DNA of 64,000 nt from positions 186,001-250,000 of the forward strand of contig OZ247430.1 of assembly GCA_965232895.1 (NCBI GenBank), read 5' to 3'. Positions 40,422-49,274 of the stretch are shown here, one piece after another (position 1 is the first letter of the stretch; every line of letters starts with the position of its first letter). A program made the position numbers and the translations under genes. The notes beneath the pieces are model-generated. The model saw nothing but the letters and a program-made list of their open reading frames with translations. It was not told where the DNA came from and ran no database searches. The DNA comes from Bin87 sp965232895 (GTDB taxonomy: Bacteria > Chloroflexota > Dehalococcoidia > Lucifugimonadales > UBA3495).

Positions 40422-41504
40422 ATGCACGTAGGCGCCGCCACCATTTTCCAGAACCCGGCCAAGTTCACCTCCGACTACGAGGTGTACCGGCAGGAACTCC
40501 GGTTGGCCGACCTGGCCGAACCGTTGGGGTTCCAGTCCATTTGGGGCGTGGAGCACCATTTCACCGACTACACCATGTGCCCCGACGTGCTCCAGTTCCT
40601 GACTTACATGGCCGGTCGCACCACCGCCATGCAGCTGGGCAGCATGGTCTGCGTCCTGCCCTGGCACGACCCAATGCGCGTCGCCGAACAGGTTTCCATG
40701 CTGGACAACCTCAGCGACGGCCGATTCATCCTGGGGATGGGGCGCGGCCTTGCCAAGATCGAATACGACGGCTTTCGCGTCGACATGAACGAGTCCCGCA
40801 CCCGATTCGTCGAATCGGCCGAGTGCCTGCTGGCCGGCCTGGAGAGCGGGTTCTGCGAGTTCGACGGCGAGTACATCAAGCAACCGCGCCGTGAAATCCG
40901 ACCCAATCCCTTCCGCAGCTTCAAGGATCGAACCTACGCCGCCGCCATCTCCCCGGAGAGCAGTCGCATCATGGCCCAACTCGGCGTCGGCATGCTGGTC
41001 ATCCCCCAGAAACCCTGGGATGAGGTGCAAAGCGACCTGACCAACTACCGAAACGCCTGGAGCGAAAGTCGCGGAACCGGGTCCGCCGGTCCGCCGTCGC
41101 CAGTAGTCGCCTGCTGGACCTTCTGCCACGAAGACCCCGATTACGCCCGCGACATGGCACGTCGCTACATCGGCGGCTACTGGCACACCGTGATGGACCA
41201 TTACCAGTTCAAAGCCGACCACCACAAGGACATCAAGGGCTACGAATACTACGGCAAGGTCGCCGAGAAGATGTTCGATTACGGCGACGACGAGGTGGTG
41301 GACTTCTTCGTCAACCTGCAGGTCTGGGGCACGCCCGAGCAGTGTTACGAAAAGATCCTGCAGATCCGCGACCGCACCGGCCATGACACTTACGTCGGCG
41401 CGTTCAGCTACGCGGCCATGCCATACGACGCCGCCGAAGCCAGCATGCGCCTCTTCGCCGCCAATGTCATACCCGAGTTGAAGGCTCTGGACGACAACAC
41501 ATAA
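40422..41504 (+). CDS. LLM-class flavin-dependent oxidoreductase
   Basis: The 360-aa protein is a luciferase-like monooxygenase: LAEPLGFQSIWGVEHHFTDYTMCPD, AMQLGSMVCVLPWHDPMRVAEQVSMLDNLSDGRFILGMGRG, and FFVNLQVWGTPEQCYEKI. It is closest in type to the 11843 gene (EHHF, HDPMRVAE). AGGAA precedes the ATG. It sits behind an F420-type relative with the small repeat membrane protein in between, which suggests a two-enzyme oxidation unit for an unknown substrate. Confidence 0.9.
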   Translation: MHVGAATIFQNPAKFTSDYEVYRQELRLADLAEPLGFQSIWGVEHHFTDYTMCPDVLQFLTYMAGRTTAMQLGSMVCVLPWHDPMRVAEQVSMLDNLSDGRFILGMGRGLAKIEYDGFRVDMNESRTRFVESAECLLAGLESGFCEFDGEYIKQPRREIRPNPFRSFKDRTYAAAISPESSRIMAQLGVGMLVIPQKPWDEVQSDLTNYRNAWSESRGTGSAGPPSPVVACWTFCHEDPDYARDMARRYIGGYWHTVMDHYQFKADHHKDIKGYEYYGKVAEKMFDYGDDEVVDFFVNLQVWGTPEQCYEKILQIRDRTGHDTYVGAFSYAAMPYDAAEASMRLFAANVIPELKALDDNT

Positions 41505-41543
41505 CTGACTTGCTGGGATGTCACCTAACGGCAAGGAGGTCGG

Positions 41544-42098
41544 ATGATGGTTACGCGAACACTCAGGGGTCCATTCACCTATGCGGACTATCTGCTGACG
41601 CCCGATGACGTCCGCTATGAGTTAATTGAGGGAGAACTGATAATGGCCCCCTCACCCATTCCCCTGCATCAAAGAGTTTCTTCCGGTTTTGTAGGCCTAA
41701 TGGCGCCATTCGCCAAGAACAATAGGTTGGGCGACGTATTCGCCGCTCCTCTTGACGTTCACCTCTCCGATACCAACGTGCTACAGCCGGATATACTCTT
41801 CATATCCAACGAACGCTCTCACATCATCGGGGAAACCAACATCCAGGGCGCCCCGGACTTGATCATCGAAATTGCCTCTCCGTCTACCGAGGACCTCGAC
41901 CGCGGCGTCAAGCAGAATCTTTATGCCATTTTCGGAGTCCTGGAGTATTGGCGGGCTTATCCGCTTGCTCAGATCGTTGAAGTTCTCCGGCTGGAAAACG
42001 GACAGTTCGTGTCACTAGGCGTTTATGGGCTAGGTGACACTCTGACCACGCCGCTGCTGCCGGGCCTGAACATTGACCTTGACGAAATTTTCATTTAG
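41544..42098 (+). CDS. Uma2-family nuclease-like protein
   Basis: The 184-aa protein is Uma2 (DUF820): YELIEGELIMAPSPIPLHQRVS, LQPDILFISNER (Asp), DLIIEIASPSTEDLDRGVKQNLYAIFGVLEYW, and LTTPLLPGLNIDLDEIF. It is the second Uma2 in the window and is diverged from the one at 20099. AAGGAGGT gives a strong ribosome site before ATG 41544. It lies between catabolic genes on the same strand with no visible partner. Confidence 0.85.
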   Translation: MMVTRTLRGPFTYADYLLTPDDVRYELIEGELIMAPSPIPLHQRVSSGFVGLMAPFAKNNRLGDVFAAPLDVHLSDTNVLQPDILFISNERSHIIGETNIQGAPDLIIEIASPSTEDLDRGVKQNLYAIFGVLEYWRAYPLAQIVEVLRLENGQFVSLGVYGLGDTLTTPLLPGLNIDLDEIFI

Positions 42099-42183
42099 CG
42101 CTGCTTAGTCTCTTTCATTTCGGTAACGGTCCTGTTCCCACGACTCCGCCCGATCGGCTAATTCATTGGAGGGTCGCATCCTC

Positions 42184-43818
42184 ATGTCCGACTGGTTTCC
42201 CAAACAGACCATTGGAGACCTGCTCAACCAGGCCACCGAACGCTTCGGCCCTCGCGAAGCGCTGATGTACGAGGGGCGTCGGTGGTCCTTCGACGAATTC
42301 CGCGCCGAGGTCGACCGGGTGGCCCGGGCGCTGATCAACCTCGGCGTTCAACCTGGGGACAAGGTGTCCCTGTGGATGCCGAACCGCGCGGAATGGCTCT
42401 TCCTGTTTGGAGCCGTGGCCAAGATCGGGGCGGTCCTGGTGCCCATCAACACGCGTTTCCGCACCTCCGACATGGAGTATCTGGTCAATCATTCCGACTC
42501 GACCGCGCTCATCCTCATGGATCGCTCCGGGCCCGTCAACTTCCTCGACATGCTCCGCGAGGTTGCTCCCGAGATCGACTCCGGCGATGCGGATGACCTG
42601 CGTCCGGCCGCGTTCCCAGCCCTCCGCAACGTCATCGTACTTGGCGAAAGCCACCCTGCCGGCACGATTGACTGGGACGCCATGCTGGCCGGCGCCGATG
42701 AAGTACCCGCGTCTGAACTGTCTTACCGCGAGGCCGACGTCAGCCCTGACGACACCTTCCTGCTGATGTACACGTCCGGCACCACCGGGTTCCCCAAGGG
42801 CGTGATGCACTGCCACAATCCCATTCGCACCATCACCGACGCCGCCAACCGCATGGCCACGTCCTCCCGCGATGTGATCCTGATGTATCTGCCCCTGTTC
42901 CATTGCTTTGGCCTGTACGAGGGGCCGTTGATGTCGTGGGTCACCGGCGCGCGCATCGTGCTGACCACCATGTTCGACGCCGGCGAGGCGCTGAGCCTTC
43001 TGGAATCCGAACGAGCCACCGTGATGAACGGGTTCGACACCCACTTTTTCGACCTCACGCACCACCCGGACATCGATCGCATTGACCGGAGCAGCCTGCG
43101 GACCATACTGCTCGCCGTCGGCATGGCCTCCAGTGAACCCACCGCCCGTTTGACCCAGGAAAAGCTCTGCCCGTCGCTGTCGGCCTGGGGCATGACCGAG
43201 GTGGGTGTCGGCGCCACCCGAACCTTCCTGGACGCCCCCGTGGACGACCGCTGTGTTGAAAGCGGCCACGCGCTGCCCGGCTACGAGTTCAAGGTCATCG
43301 ACCCCGAAACCGGCGAAACCCTGCCCCCATCAACCGTCGGCGAGTTGCTGGTGCGCGGCTACGCCGTCATGCAGGGCTACTACAAGCGTCCCGACGCCAC
43401 TGCCGAGGCCATCGACGACGACGGCTGGTTCCACACCGGCGACGTGGCCACCATGCGCGACGACGGCAGCATCCGGTTCATGGGCCGCTACAAGGACATG
43501 CTCAAGGTCGGCGGCGAGAACGTGGACCCGACGGAGGTCGAGGCCTACCTGCTGGAACACCCGGCGGTAAACAAGGTGCAGGTGATCGGCGTGCCCGACC
43601 CGCGGCTGACCGAGGTCGCCTGCGCCTGCGTGGTCGTCGAGCCGGGCCAGGCCATCACCGACGACGACCTGGACGGTTTCTGCCGTGGCAAAATGGCCAG
43701 TTTCAAGATTCCTCGCCACCTGGTCGTCGTGGACGACTACCCGATGACCTCCAGCGGCAAGGTGCAAAAATACCTGCTCCGCCAGATGGCTGCGGAACAA
43801 CTGGGCCTGGGCGTATAG
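42184..43818 (+). CDS. AMP-binding acyl-CoA synthetase
   Basis: The 544-aa enzyme has the adenylate-forming motifs: YTSGTTGFPKG (A3), GWFHTGDVA (A7), GRYKDMLKVGGENV (A8) and the catalytic Lys motif SSGKVQK (A10). It activates a carboxylic acid, probably medium or branched chain, to its CoA thioester for the CoA-transferases, dehydrogenase and hydratase encoded elsewhere here. GGAGGG ten bases upstream selects ATG 42184 over the TTG at 42166. Confidence 0.94.
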   Translation: MSDWFPKQTIGDLLNQATERFGPREALMYEGRRWSFDEFRAEVDRVARALINLGVQPGDKVSLWMPNRAEWLFLFGAVAKIGAVLVPINTRFRTSDMEYLVNHSDSTALILMDRSGPVNFLDMLREVAPEIDSGDADDLRPAAFPALRNVIVLGESHPAGTIDWDAMLAGADEVPASELSYREADVSPDDTFLLMYTSGTTGFPKGVMHCHNPIRTITDAANRMATSSRDVILMYLPLFHCFGLYEGPLMSWVTGARIVLTTMFDAGEALSLLESERATVMNGFDTHFFDLTHHPDIDRIDRSSLRTILLAVGMASSEPTARLTQEKLCPSLSAWGMTEVGVGATRTFLDAPVDDRCVESGHALPGYEFKVIDPETGETLPPSTVGELLVRGYAVMQGYYKRPDATAEAIDDDGWFHTGDVATMRDDGSIRFMGRYKDMLKVGGENVDPTEVEAYLLEHPAVNKVQVIGVPDPRLTEVACACVVVEPGQAITDDDLDGFCRGKMASFKIPRHLVVVDDYPMTSSGKVQKYLLRQMAAEQLGLGV

Positions 43819-43833
43819 CAACCACATGAACCA

Positions 43834-43906
43834 GCCCGTCATTCCTGCTAATCGGCCCGTCGTTTCCGCTTACCGGCCCGTCATTCCTGCGAAAGCAGGA
43901 ATCCAG
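43834..43906. repeat. Tandem REP-like cluster with a perfect 8-bp hairpin
   Basis: CCCGTCATTCCTGC, CCCGTCGTTTCCGC and CCCGTCATTCCTGC occur in tandem at about 21-23-base spacing. The last unit closes into ATTCCTGC-GAAA-GCAGGAAT (43883-43902) followed by CCAGG. The cluster fills the space between the acyl-CoA synthetase and the next gene and ends eight bases before its ATG. Confidence 0.75.
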
Positions 43907-43914
43907 GCGTACTG

Positions 43915-44697
43915 ATGGCACAGCGCGGCACGCCGCCGATGACGCCGTACATCGGCATAACCGGCTTCTGTTCCCGGAGCGAGGTCGATGCCATCCTGGA
44001 ATCAGTACCGGCAGATGCTAACCGGTTGCTGATGTGCGGCGTGCTCCTGAGCAACGCGCTGCTATCCGGCGATGCCAGCGACGCGCCGAACCGCTGCCCC
44101 CCGCCGAATGCCATCGCCAGCATCTTCTCTGACGACCACCGTTGCCTGAACCTCGTCCACTACCGGCCATCCCCGGGCGCTGACCTGGCGGACGCCCTGG
44201 CCCGCGCCACCGAGGTTGGCGGCCCCCATTGCCACGGGGTCCAGATCAACGCCACCCGTGGCGCGCCCTGGCCCGACCGAAGCGCATTGGCGCGGTACCG
44301 TGAACGTTGCCATCCGTCGCGGATCGTGTTTCAGGCCGGCCGTGAAGCCATGGAATCCACCAATCACGACCCGAGTGCGCTGGCCCGCCGTTGCGCCGAA
44401 TACTCCGGGCTGGTTACCGATGTCCTGGTCGACGCCTCCGAGGGCCTGGGCCTCCCACTGGACGCCGCGCGCTCCGCCGACTATCTGGAAGCTATCCGCT
44501 CCGCCGCTCCCGAGTTGGGCCTGGTGGTCGCCGGTGGTCTCCACGCCGGCAACATCGAACAACTATTGTCGCCCCTGCTGCCCGAATGGTCCGCCGTCAG
44601 CATCGACGCCGAGGGCCGCCTCCGCGACAGCGACGACCGGCTGGATGTTGACGCGGCGGCAGGGTATTTGGGGGCAGCAATGGAGTTGCTTGGTTAG
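43915..44697 (+). CDS. TrpF-like TIM-barrel protein
   Basis: The 260-aa protein resembles phosphoribosylanthranilate isomerase in its late strands: LGLVVAGGLHAGNIEQLL, WSAVSIDAEGRLRD, DRLDVDAAAGYL, where the GGL/NI loop would bind phosphate. The N-terminal TrpF strand K-x-CG reads YIGITGFCSRSEVD, and no other tryptophan gene is nearby, so a different sugar-phosphate substrate is likely. The REP cluster touches its ribosome-site region, and only a weak AGGCG precedes the ATG. Confidence 0.65.
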   Translation: MAQRGTPPMTPYIGITGFCSRSEVDAILESVPADANRLLMCGVLLSNALLSGDASDAPNRCPPPNAIASIFSDDHRCLNLVHYRPSPGADLADALARATEVGGPHCHGVQINATRGAPWPDRSALARYRERCHPSRIVFQAGREAMESTNHDPSALARRCAEYSGLVTDVLVDASEGLGLPLDAARSADYLEAIRSAAPELGLVVAGGLHAGNIEQLLSPLLPEWSAVSIDAEGRLRDSDDRLDVDAAAGYLGAAMELLG

Positions 44698-44721
44698 GGA
44701 ACCAATAGGGCTTGGCCGGGG

Positions 44722-45075
44722 ATGGTGATGGAGATCAGCTACGGCAACAGAATCGTGAGGTCTTTCCGCACCGAAACGACGCTGCAGCGCGATTACGGCC
44801 CCCGAAGAGCACGGTCAATCATAGCTAGGCTACAAGTTCTTCGGGATTGTGCTACATTATCTCAGGTTCCAACTGTGCCACCTGTACGCCGGCATCAGCT
44901 CACTCAAAACCGTGACGAGCAATACGCCGTTGACCTATCTGGCCAGTACCGGCTGATATTCGTGCCCGACCATGAGCCGATACCGCGTAACGAGGATGGA
45001 GGCATAGACACGGACCGGGTGACGGCTATCGTCATACTTGACGTGCTAGATTATCACCCACGGAGGAATCGCTGA
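44722..45075 (+). CDS. higB: HigB-like RelE-superfamily toxin
   Basis: The 117-aa protein fits the HigB/RelE ribosome-dependent mRNase fold: ARSIIARLQVLRDCATLSQVP, the core strand YAVDLSGQYRLIFVPDHEP, and the end VTAIVILDVLDYH. The start may be ATG 44722 or ATG 44728. Its TGA overlaps the ATG of the antitoxin gene by one base (TGATG), the usual toxin-first arrangement of HigBA. Confidence 0.8.
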   Translation: MVMEISYGNRIVRSFRTETTLQRDYGPRRARSIIARLQVLRDCATLSQVPTVPPVRRHQLTQNRDEQYAVDLSGQYRLIFVPDHEPIPRNEDGGIDTDRVTAIVILDVLDYHPRRNR

Positions 45076-46166
45076 TGGCGCCGAGAACGTATCAGTACAG
45101 ACCGGATTACGCTACACCGCCGGGGTATGTTCTTGAAGACCACTTGGAGGTCCTGGGATTAACTCCCGCTGAGTTCGCCGTCCGGCATTCGCTCTCGGAG
45201 GAGTTGATTAATGGCGTCATCGTTGGCAGCACTCCCATTGACCCCGAGTTGGCCGCTATTTTCGGGCGAGAATTGGGACTGGATTCCGACGTATGGCTCA
45301 GGATGGAAGCCCGTTATCGCATTGAGTTGAAGCATCAGGCGGCAGCCGAGGACGCAGCGGGTTTCGCGTCTTGGGCAGCCTTATTTCCAGTCCGAGAGTT
45401 GGTTCGGCGGGGCGTGATTGAAAAGCCACTGTCCGACGGCGACCGCGTCCTCAAAGTACTGGATTTTTTAGGCGCAAAATCCGTGGAGGATTGGCAACGC
45501 CGCCACGACGATGCGAAAGTGGCTTACCGCCATTCTCCAACCTTCGCCAGCAATGAGTTCAACTTGGCTGCGTGGCTTCGCTTGGGCGAACTGGAAGCCG
45601 AATGGCAACAGTGCGATGCTTATGATGCGCAGAATTTCCTGGCGGCGCTTTCTGAGATAAGGTCGCTTACCAGAGGGCCAACGGGAGATGCTCTGGACAA
45701 GACATTCATCCTGTGCAATCAATCCGGCGTCACGTTGGCGCTGGTGGAACCCTTTCCCAAAGTGGCCCTCAGCGGCGCTACGCGGTGGTTGCCGGACAAT
45801 CGCCCCTTGATTATGCTAAGCGCGCGGCACAAGACCAATGACCATCTCTGGTTCACGTTGTTTCACGAAGCGGCGCATATACTCCTGCACAGCAAAGAGC
45901 ACGTTTTCATTGACACAATGAAAGACCAGATCGCCGGCGTTGACGCGGAAGCCGACCATTGGGCGTCCGATTTTCTCATTCCCCGTCCTGACTGGAATAA
46001 TTTCGCCGACGCCGAGCATTTCGGTGAGTGGGCCATTCGCCAGTTTGCCCACGAGCAAGGCATTGCCCCGGCTATCGTAGTGGGTCGGTTACAGCACGAC
46101 CGCCTGATATCTTGGTCACGCCTGAATCATCTAAAGGCCAAAATGCGCTGGCGGGAATTGGAATAG
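45075..46166 (+). CDS. higA: HigA-type antitoxin fused to ImmA/IrrE metallopeptidase
   Basis: The 363-aa protein has an N-terminal HTH of the HigA/XRE type (PPGYVLEDHLEVLGLTPAEFAVRHSLSEELINGVI, about 15-60). A central helical region follows, then a C-terminal zinc peptidase domain with LFHEAAHILLH (HExxH near residue 265) and ADHWASDFLIP. Such fusions both repress the operon and may be activated by self-cleavage. It directly follows HigB. Confidence 0.85.
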   Translation: MAPRTYQYRPDYATPPGYVLEDHLEVLGLTPAEFAVRHSLSEELINGVIVGSTPIDPELAAIFGRELGLDSDVWLRMEARYRIELKHQAAAEDAAGFASWAALFPVRELVRRGVIEKPLSDGDRVLKVLDFLGAKSVEDWQRRHDDAKVAYRHSPTFASNEFNLAAWLRLGELEAEWQQCDAYDAQNFLAALSEIRSLTRGPTGDALDKTFILCNQSGVTLALVEPFPKVALSGATRWLPDNRPLIMLSARHKTNDHLWFTLFHEAAHILLHSKEHVFIDTMKDQIAGVDAEADHWASDFLIPRPDWNNFADAEHFGEWAIRQFAHEQGIAPAIVVGRLQHDRLISWSRLNHLKAKMRWRELE

Positions 46167-46203
46167 CAGATACTTTGCCTAAATAGATTAACGAGGCGTT
46201 GCA

Positions 46204-46863
46204 ATGATCAGGATATTTGAGTTGCAGTTAGTTGACGATCAGGTAGCTCGGTTACGCATTGATACTGACCAACAGTACCTCGACATTGGTACACAAGACG
46301 AGGGATTGCGACAGGCGGTGGAGACGGTTGGTCGGAGGGGACACGGCATCTTGTGGGAGGCGCTAGAGGATGATGGCTTGACTATTCATGTGATTCGTGA
46401 GATGTCATTTATTGACGCAGAGTTGGGGGTGGCACTCGAAGATGAGCTAGTCATGGCCGGCGTTGTCAAAGTAACAGAGATACCACTTCAACATCCACGC
46501 AAAGCTCATGCCGGAGGGAACATTATGACTGCCGCAACACGGCATTTCCAATACCGTGGAATGCAATTCGAGGCCACCAAAACATCACCTGCTTCCGCAA
46601 CCGTGAATATCGCTTGTGGATTACACATCCATGAAGACTTTATCATTGGCATCGCTGAAAACGATGCCATAGGTTGGGTAGTTGGACGAGCAGGTTCCGG
46701 TTACCCGCAAGACGGCAATTTCCTCGATGTAGTGGAGCACACGGCAAATCTGCTCTACGAGGAATGCGCCGCTATGCGACAGATCGAAGGATTCTTCGAA
46801 GATGATGAGTGGTTCGAGTTGCTATCAGTGGAAGATCTTCTGCCGGATGACTCGGACGATTAG
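46204..46863 (+). CDS. Unknown protein next to the HigBA module
   Basis: The 219-aa protein is acidic, without membrane segments or a motif I know; it ends in DDEWFELLSVEDLLPDDSDD. The sequence is clearly A/T-richer than the neighbouring catabolic genes. GAGG precedes the ATG, and it follows HigA by 37 bases on the same strand, so it may be cargo of the same transferred segment. Confidence 0.5.
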   Translation: MIRIFELQLVDDQVARLRIDTDQQYLDIGTQDEGLRQAVETVGRRGHGILWEALEDDGLTIHVIREMSFIDAELGVALEDELVMAGVVKVTEIPLQHPRKAHAGGNIMTAATRHFQYRGMQFEATKTSPASATVNIACGLHIHEDFIIGIAENDAIGWVVGRAGSGYPQDGNFLDVVEHTANLLYEECAAMRQIEGFFEDDEWFELLSVEDLLPDDSDD

Positions 46864-46927
46864 AAGGGTGGTAGCCGGTGCAGGCCCTGTGCCGCTGCTC
46901 CCATGATCATGAGCAGGGATTGGCCTT

Positions 46928-47365
46928 GTGAAACTCTACACCATCGGCTTCACCCGCAAGTCCGCATCCCAGTTCTTTGGGCTGCTGCGGGAGTCCGGCG
47001 CCAGGCGTGTGGTCGATATTCGCCTGCGCAACACTTCCGGCCTGGCCGGCTGGTCCAAGAAGAGCGACCTGCCGTGGTTCCTCCAGGAACTCTGCGGCAT
47101 GGACTACGTCCATCTGCCACGCCTGTCGCCCACGGATACCCTGCTGGACGGGTACCGGAAACGTGACATAACCTGGGACCAATACGAACCGATATACCAC
47201 TCAATCATCGAACGACGGCTCGTCCGGGCCGCCATTCCGAAGGATATAATCGCCGACAGTTGCCTACTGTGCAGCGAGGACCAGCCCGAGCGCTGCCACC
47301 GCCGGCTCCTTGCCGAGCATTTTCAGCAACACTGGGGCGACGTCGAGATCATCCATTTGACATAA
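46928..47365 (+). CDS. DUF488 family protein
   Basis: The 145-aa protein belongs to DUF488: LYTIGFTRKSASQFFGLLRESGARRVVDIRL at the start, a middle YVHLPRLSPT, and LLCSEDQPERCHRRLLAEHF near the end, with the CxxExxxxCHR-type cysteine motif of the family. The function of the family is not established. It starts with GTG, and the phosphotriesterase-like gene follows 11 bases later. Confidence 0.85.
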   Translation: MKLYTIGFTRKSASQFFGLLRESGARRVVDIRLRNTSGLAGWSKKSDLPWFLQELCGMDYVHLPRLSPTDTLLDGYRKRDITWDQYEPIYHSIIERRLVRAAIPKDIIADSCLLCSEDQPERCHRRLLAEHFQQHWGDVEIIHLT

Positions 47366-47376
47366 GGAGGCACCGG

Positions 47377-48327
47377 ATGTCGCAGGTGAACACTGTCCTT
47401 GGTCCCATTGACTCCTCCGAGCTGGGTTTCACCCTCAGCCATGAGCACATTACCCTGGGCGCGGCCGGCGCGGCCGCTACTTACCCGGGCTTCCAGGACC
47501 GCCAGGCCATCGCCGACGCAGCCACGGCGGCGCTGACCGAGGCCTACGGCGGCGGCGTCCGCAGCATCATCGACGTCACCACCTTCGACCTTGGCCGCGA
47601 CGTTGCCATGATGCAGGAAGTCAGCCGCCGCTCCGGCGTTCACGCCATCCCGTGCACCGGCAATCACCTGGCCGTCCCCCGCATCTTCTGGGGCGCGCCC
47701 GTGGACCGGGTAGCCGCCCTGTTCATCAAGGAGATCGAGGAGGGTATCGAGGACAGCGGCGTGAAGGCCGGCATCATCAAGGTCGCCAGCGACCGCGGCG
47801 GCATCACCGACAACGAGGAGATCATCCTGCGCGCCGCCGCCCGCGCCGGCAACGCCACCGGCGCGCGTATCAGCACCCACACCTGGTCGCCCGACCGCGT
47901 CGGCGAAGAGCAGGTGCGCATCCTCAAGGAGGAGGGCGTCGACCTCAATCGCGTCTACATCGGCCACAGCAACGACGACACCGACGTCAGTTACCTGATC
48001 GGACTCCTCGAGGAAGGCGTCTGGCTCGGCCTGGACCGTTATCCCGGCGGGCGCACCCCGGAGACACCCAGGTGGGAGATACGTACCGAGGTGGTCAAGC
48101 AGCTGATCGACGCTGGCTGGGCCCATCGCCTGATGCTGTCCCACGACCACTCCACGCCGGTGGTCCAGCCCTCCGAGGAACTGCGGCGGGAGCGGGAAGA
48201 GTTCAACCCAGACGGTTACCTCTTCATCACCCGCAACGTCCTGCCCCGCCTCGTTGAGCTCGGAGCCACCGACGCCGACGTGCAGGCCATGATGGTCGAC
48301 AACCCTCGTCGTTTCTTCGAAGACTGA
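47377..48327 (+). CDS. Phosphotriesterase-family metal-dependent hydrolase
   Basis: The 316-aa amidohydrolase-fold protein shows the PTE family ligands: SHEH at the start (HxH), GIIKVAS with the Lys that is carbamylated, STHT and IGHSND (two His), and LSHDHS with the metal Asp. PTE homologues hydrolyse lactones or phosphoesters; the substrate is unknown. AAGGAGG lies before ATG 47377. An F420-type LLM gene follows 26 bases later, suggesting the two act in one route. Confidence 0.93.
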   Translation: MSQVNTVLGPIDSSELGFTLSHEHITLGAAGAAATYPGFQDRQAIADAATAALTEAYGGGVRSIIDVTTFDLGRDVAMMQEVSRRSGVHAIPCTGNHLAVPRIFWGAPVDRVAALFIKEIEEGIEDSGVKAGIIKVASDRGGITDNEEIILRAAARAGNATGARISTHTWSPDRVGEEQVRILKEEGVDLNRVYIGHSNDDTDVSYLIGLLEEGVWLGLDRYPGGRTPETPRWEIRTEVVKQLIDAGWAHRLMLSHDHSTPVVQPSEELRREREEFNPDGYLFITRNVLPRLVELGATDADVQAMMVDNPRRFFED

Positions 48328-48353
48328 CCACGACACCGCCCGCGAGGTTCACC

Positions 48354-49232
48354 ATGAACATCGGCTTCTCTCTCTCCAACAACCAAGGTCTCGCCAACGT
48401 CCAGGATGTGGTGAGTGTCGCCGCCCGCGCCGAGGAACTCGGCTACGACTCCGTGTGGGCCAGCGACCACGTTTTCAACGTAAGCTACGTGTACGAACGC
48501 CTCGGGAACCGGCCTTACTACGACCCGCTGACGATTCTTACCTTCGCCGCCGCGCAGACCCAACGGGTCATCCTGGGCACCAGCGTCCTGGTGCTGCCCT
48601 ACCACAATCCCATGCGGCTGGCGAAGCAGGCGGCAACGCTCGATCAGCTTTCCGGCGGCCGGGTCGCCCTGGGCGTCGGCGTTGGCGTAATCGACACTGA
48701 AATCGAGGCAATGGGCGTGCCCTTCGCCGAGCGCGGGCCATACACGGATGAGTCGATCCAAATAATGAAAACCCTGTGGTGCGACGACGACCCGCGCCAC
48801 GACGGACGGTTCTTCCAGTTCTCGGATATGGCCTTCTCGCCGCGGCCCGTCCGAGCGGAAGGCATTCCTCTGATCATCGGCGGAACCAGCCGCGCCGCCA
48901 TCCGCCGCGCCGCCCGCCACGGCGACGGTTGGCATCCGACGGCAATGCAGCCCGAAGACCTGGCCCAGGGAATGCGCTACCTCCACGAGCAGGCCGAACG
49001 CGCCGAACGCGACCCGTCATCCATCCCGGTTTCGGTGAGCGTGCCCTTGCAGGGAGGCCGTCCCGGACGCTTCGCCCTGGGCACCGAGCCCGCCGAGATG
49101 CGCGCCAATGCCCGAGCTTTCGCCGATATCGGCGTCTCCCGCATCGTGGTGTCGCCCTATTCCGGCGACCCCGACGTGGTGTTCCCCGCCATGGAGACCG
49201 TGGCAACCGAGGTCATGCCAGCCGTCGCCTGA
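48354..49232 (+). CDS. LLM-class F420-dependent oxidoreductase
   Basis: The 292-aa protein is the shortest of the four luciferase-like members: MNIGFSLSNNQGLANVQDVVSVAARAEELGYDSVWASDHV, LPYHNPMRLAKQAATLDQLSGGRVALGVGVG, and IPLIIGGTSRAAIRRAARHGDGWHP, the signature of the F420-dependent type. GAGG precedes the ATG. It follows the PTE-family hydrolase. Confidence 0.92.
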   Translation: MNIGFSLSNNQGLANVQDVVSVAARAEELGYDSVWASDHVFNVSYVYERLGNRPYYDPLTILTFAAAQTQRVILGTSVLVLPYHNPMRLAKQAATLDQLSGGRVALGVGVGVIDTEIEAMGVPFAERGPYTDESIQIMKTLWCDDDPRHDGRFFQFSDMAFSPRPVRAEGIPLIIGGTSRAAIRRAARHGDGWHPTAMQPEDLAQGMRYLHEQAERAERDPSSIPVSVSVPLQGGRPGRFALGTEPAEMRANARAFADIGVSRIVVSPYSGDPDVVFPAMETVATEVMPAVA

Positions 49233-49274
49233 CCCACAGCTTTCCTTGCCGGCTGAGATAATCGGAGACCGACC

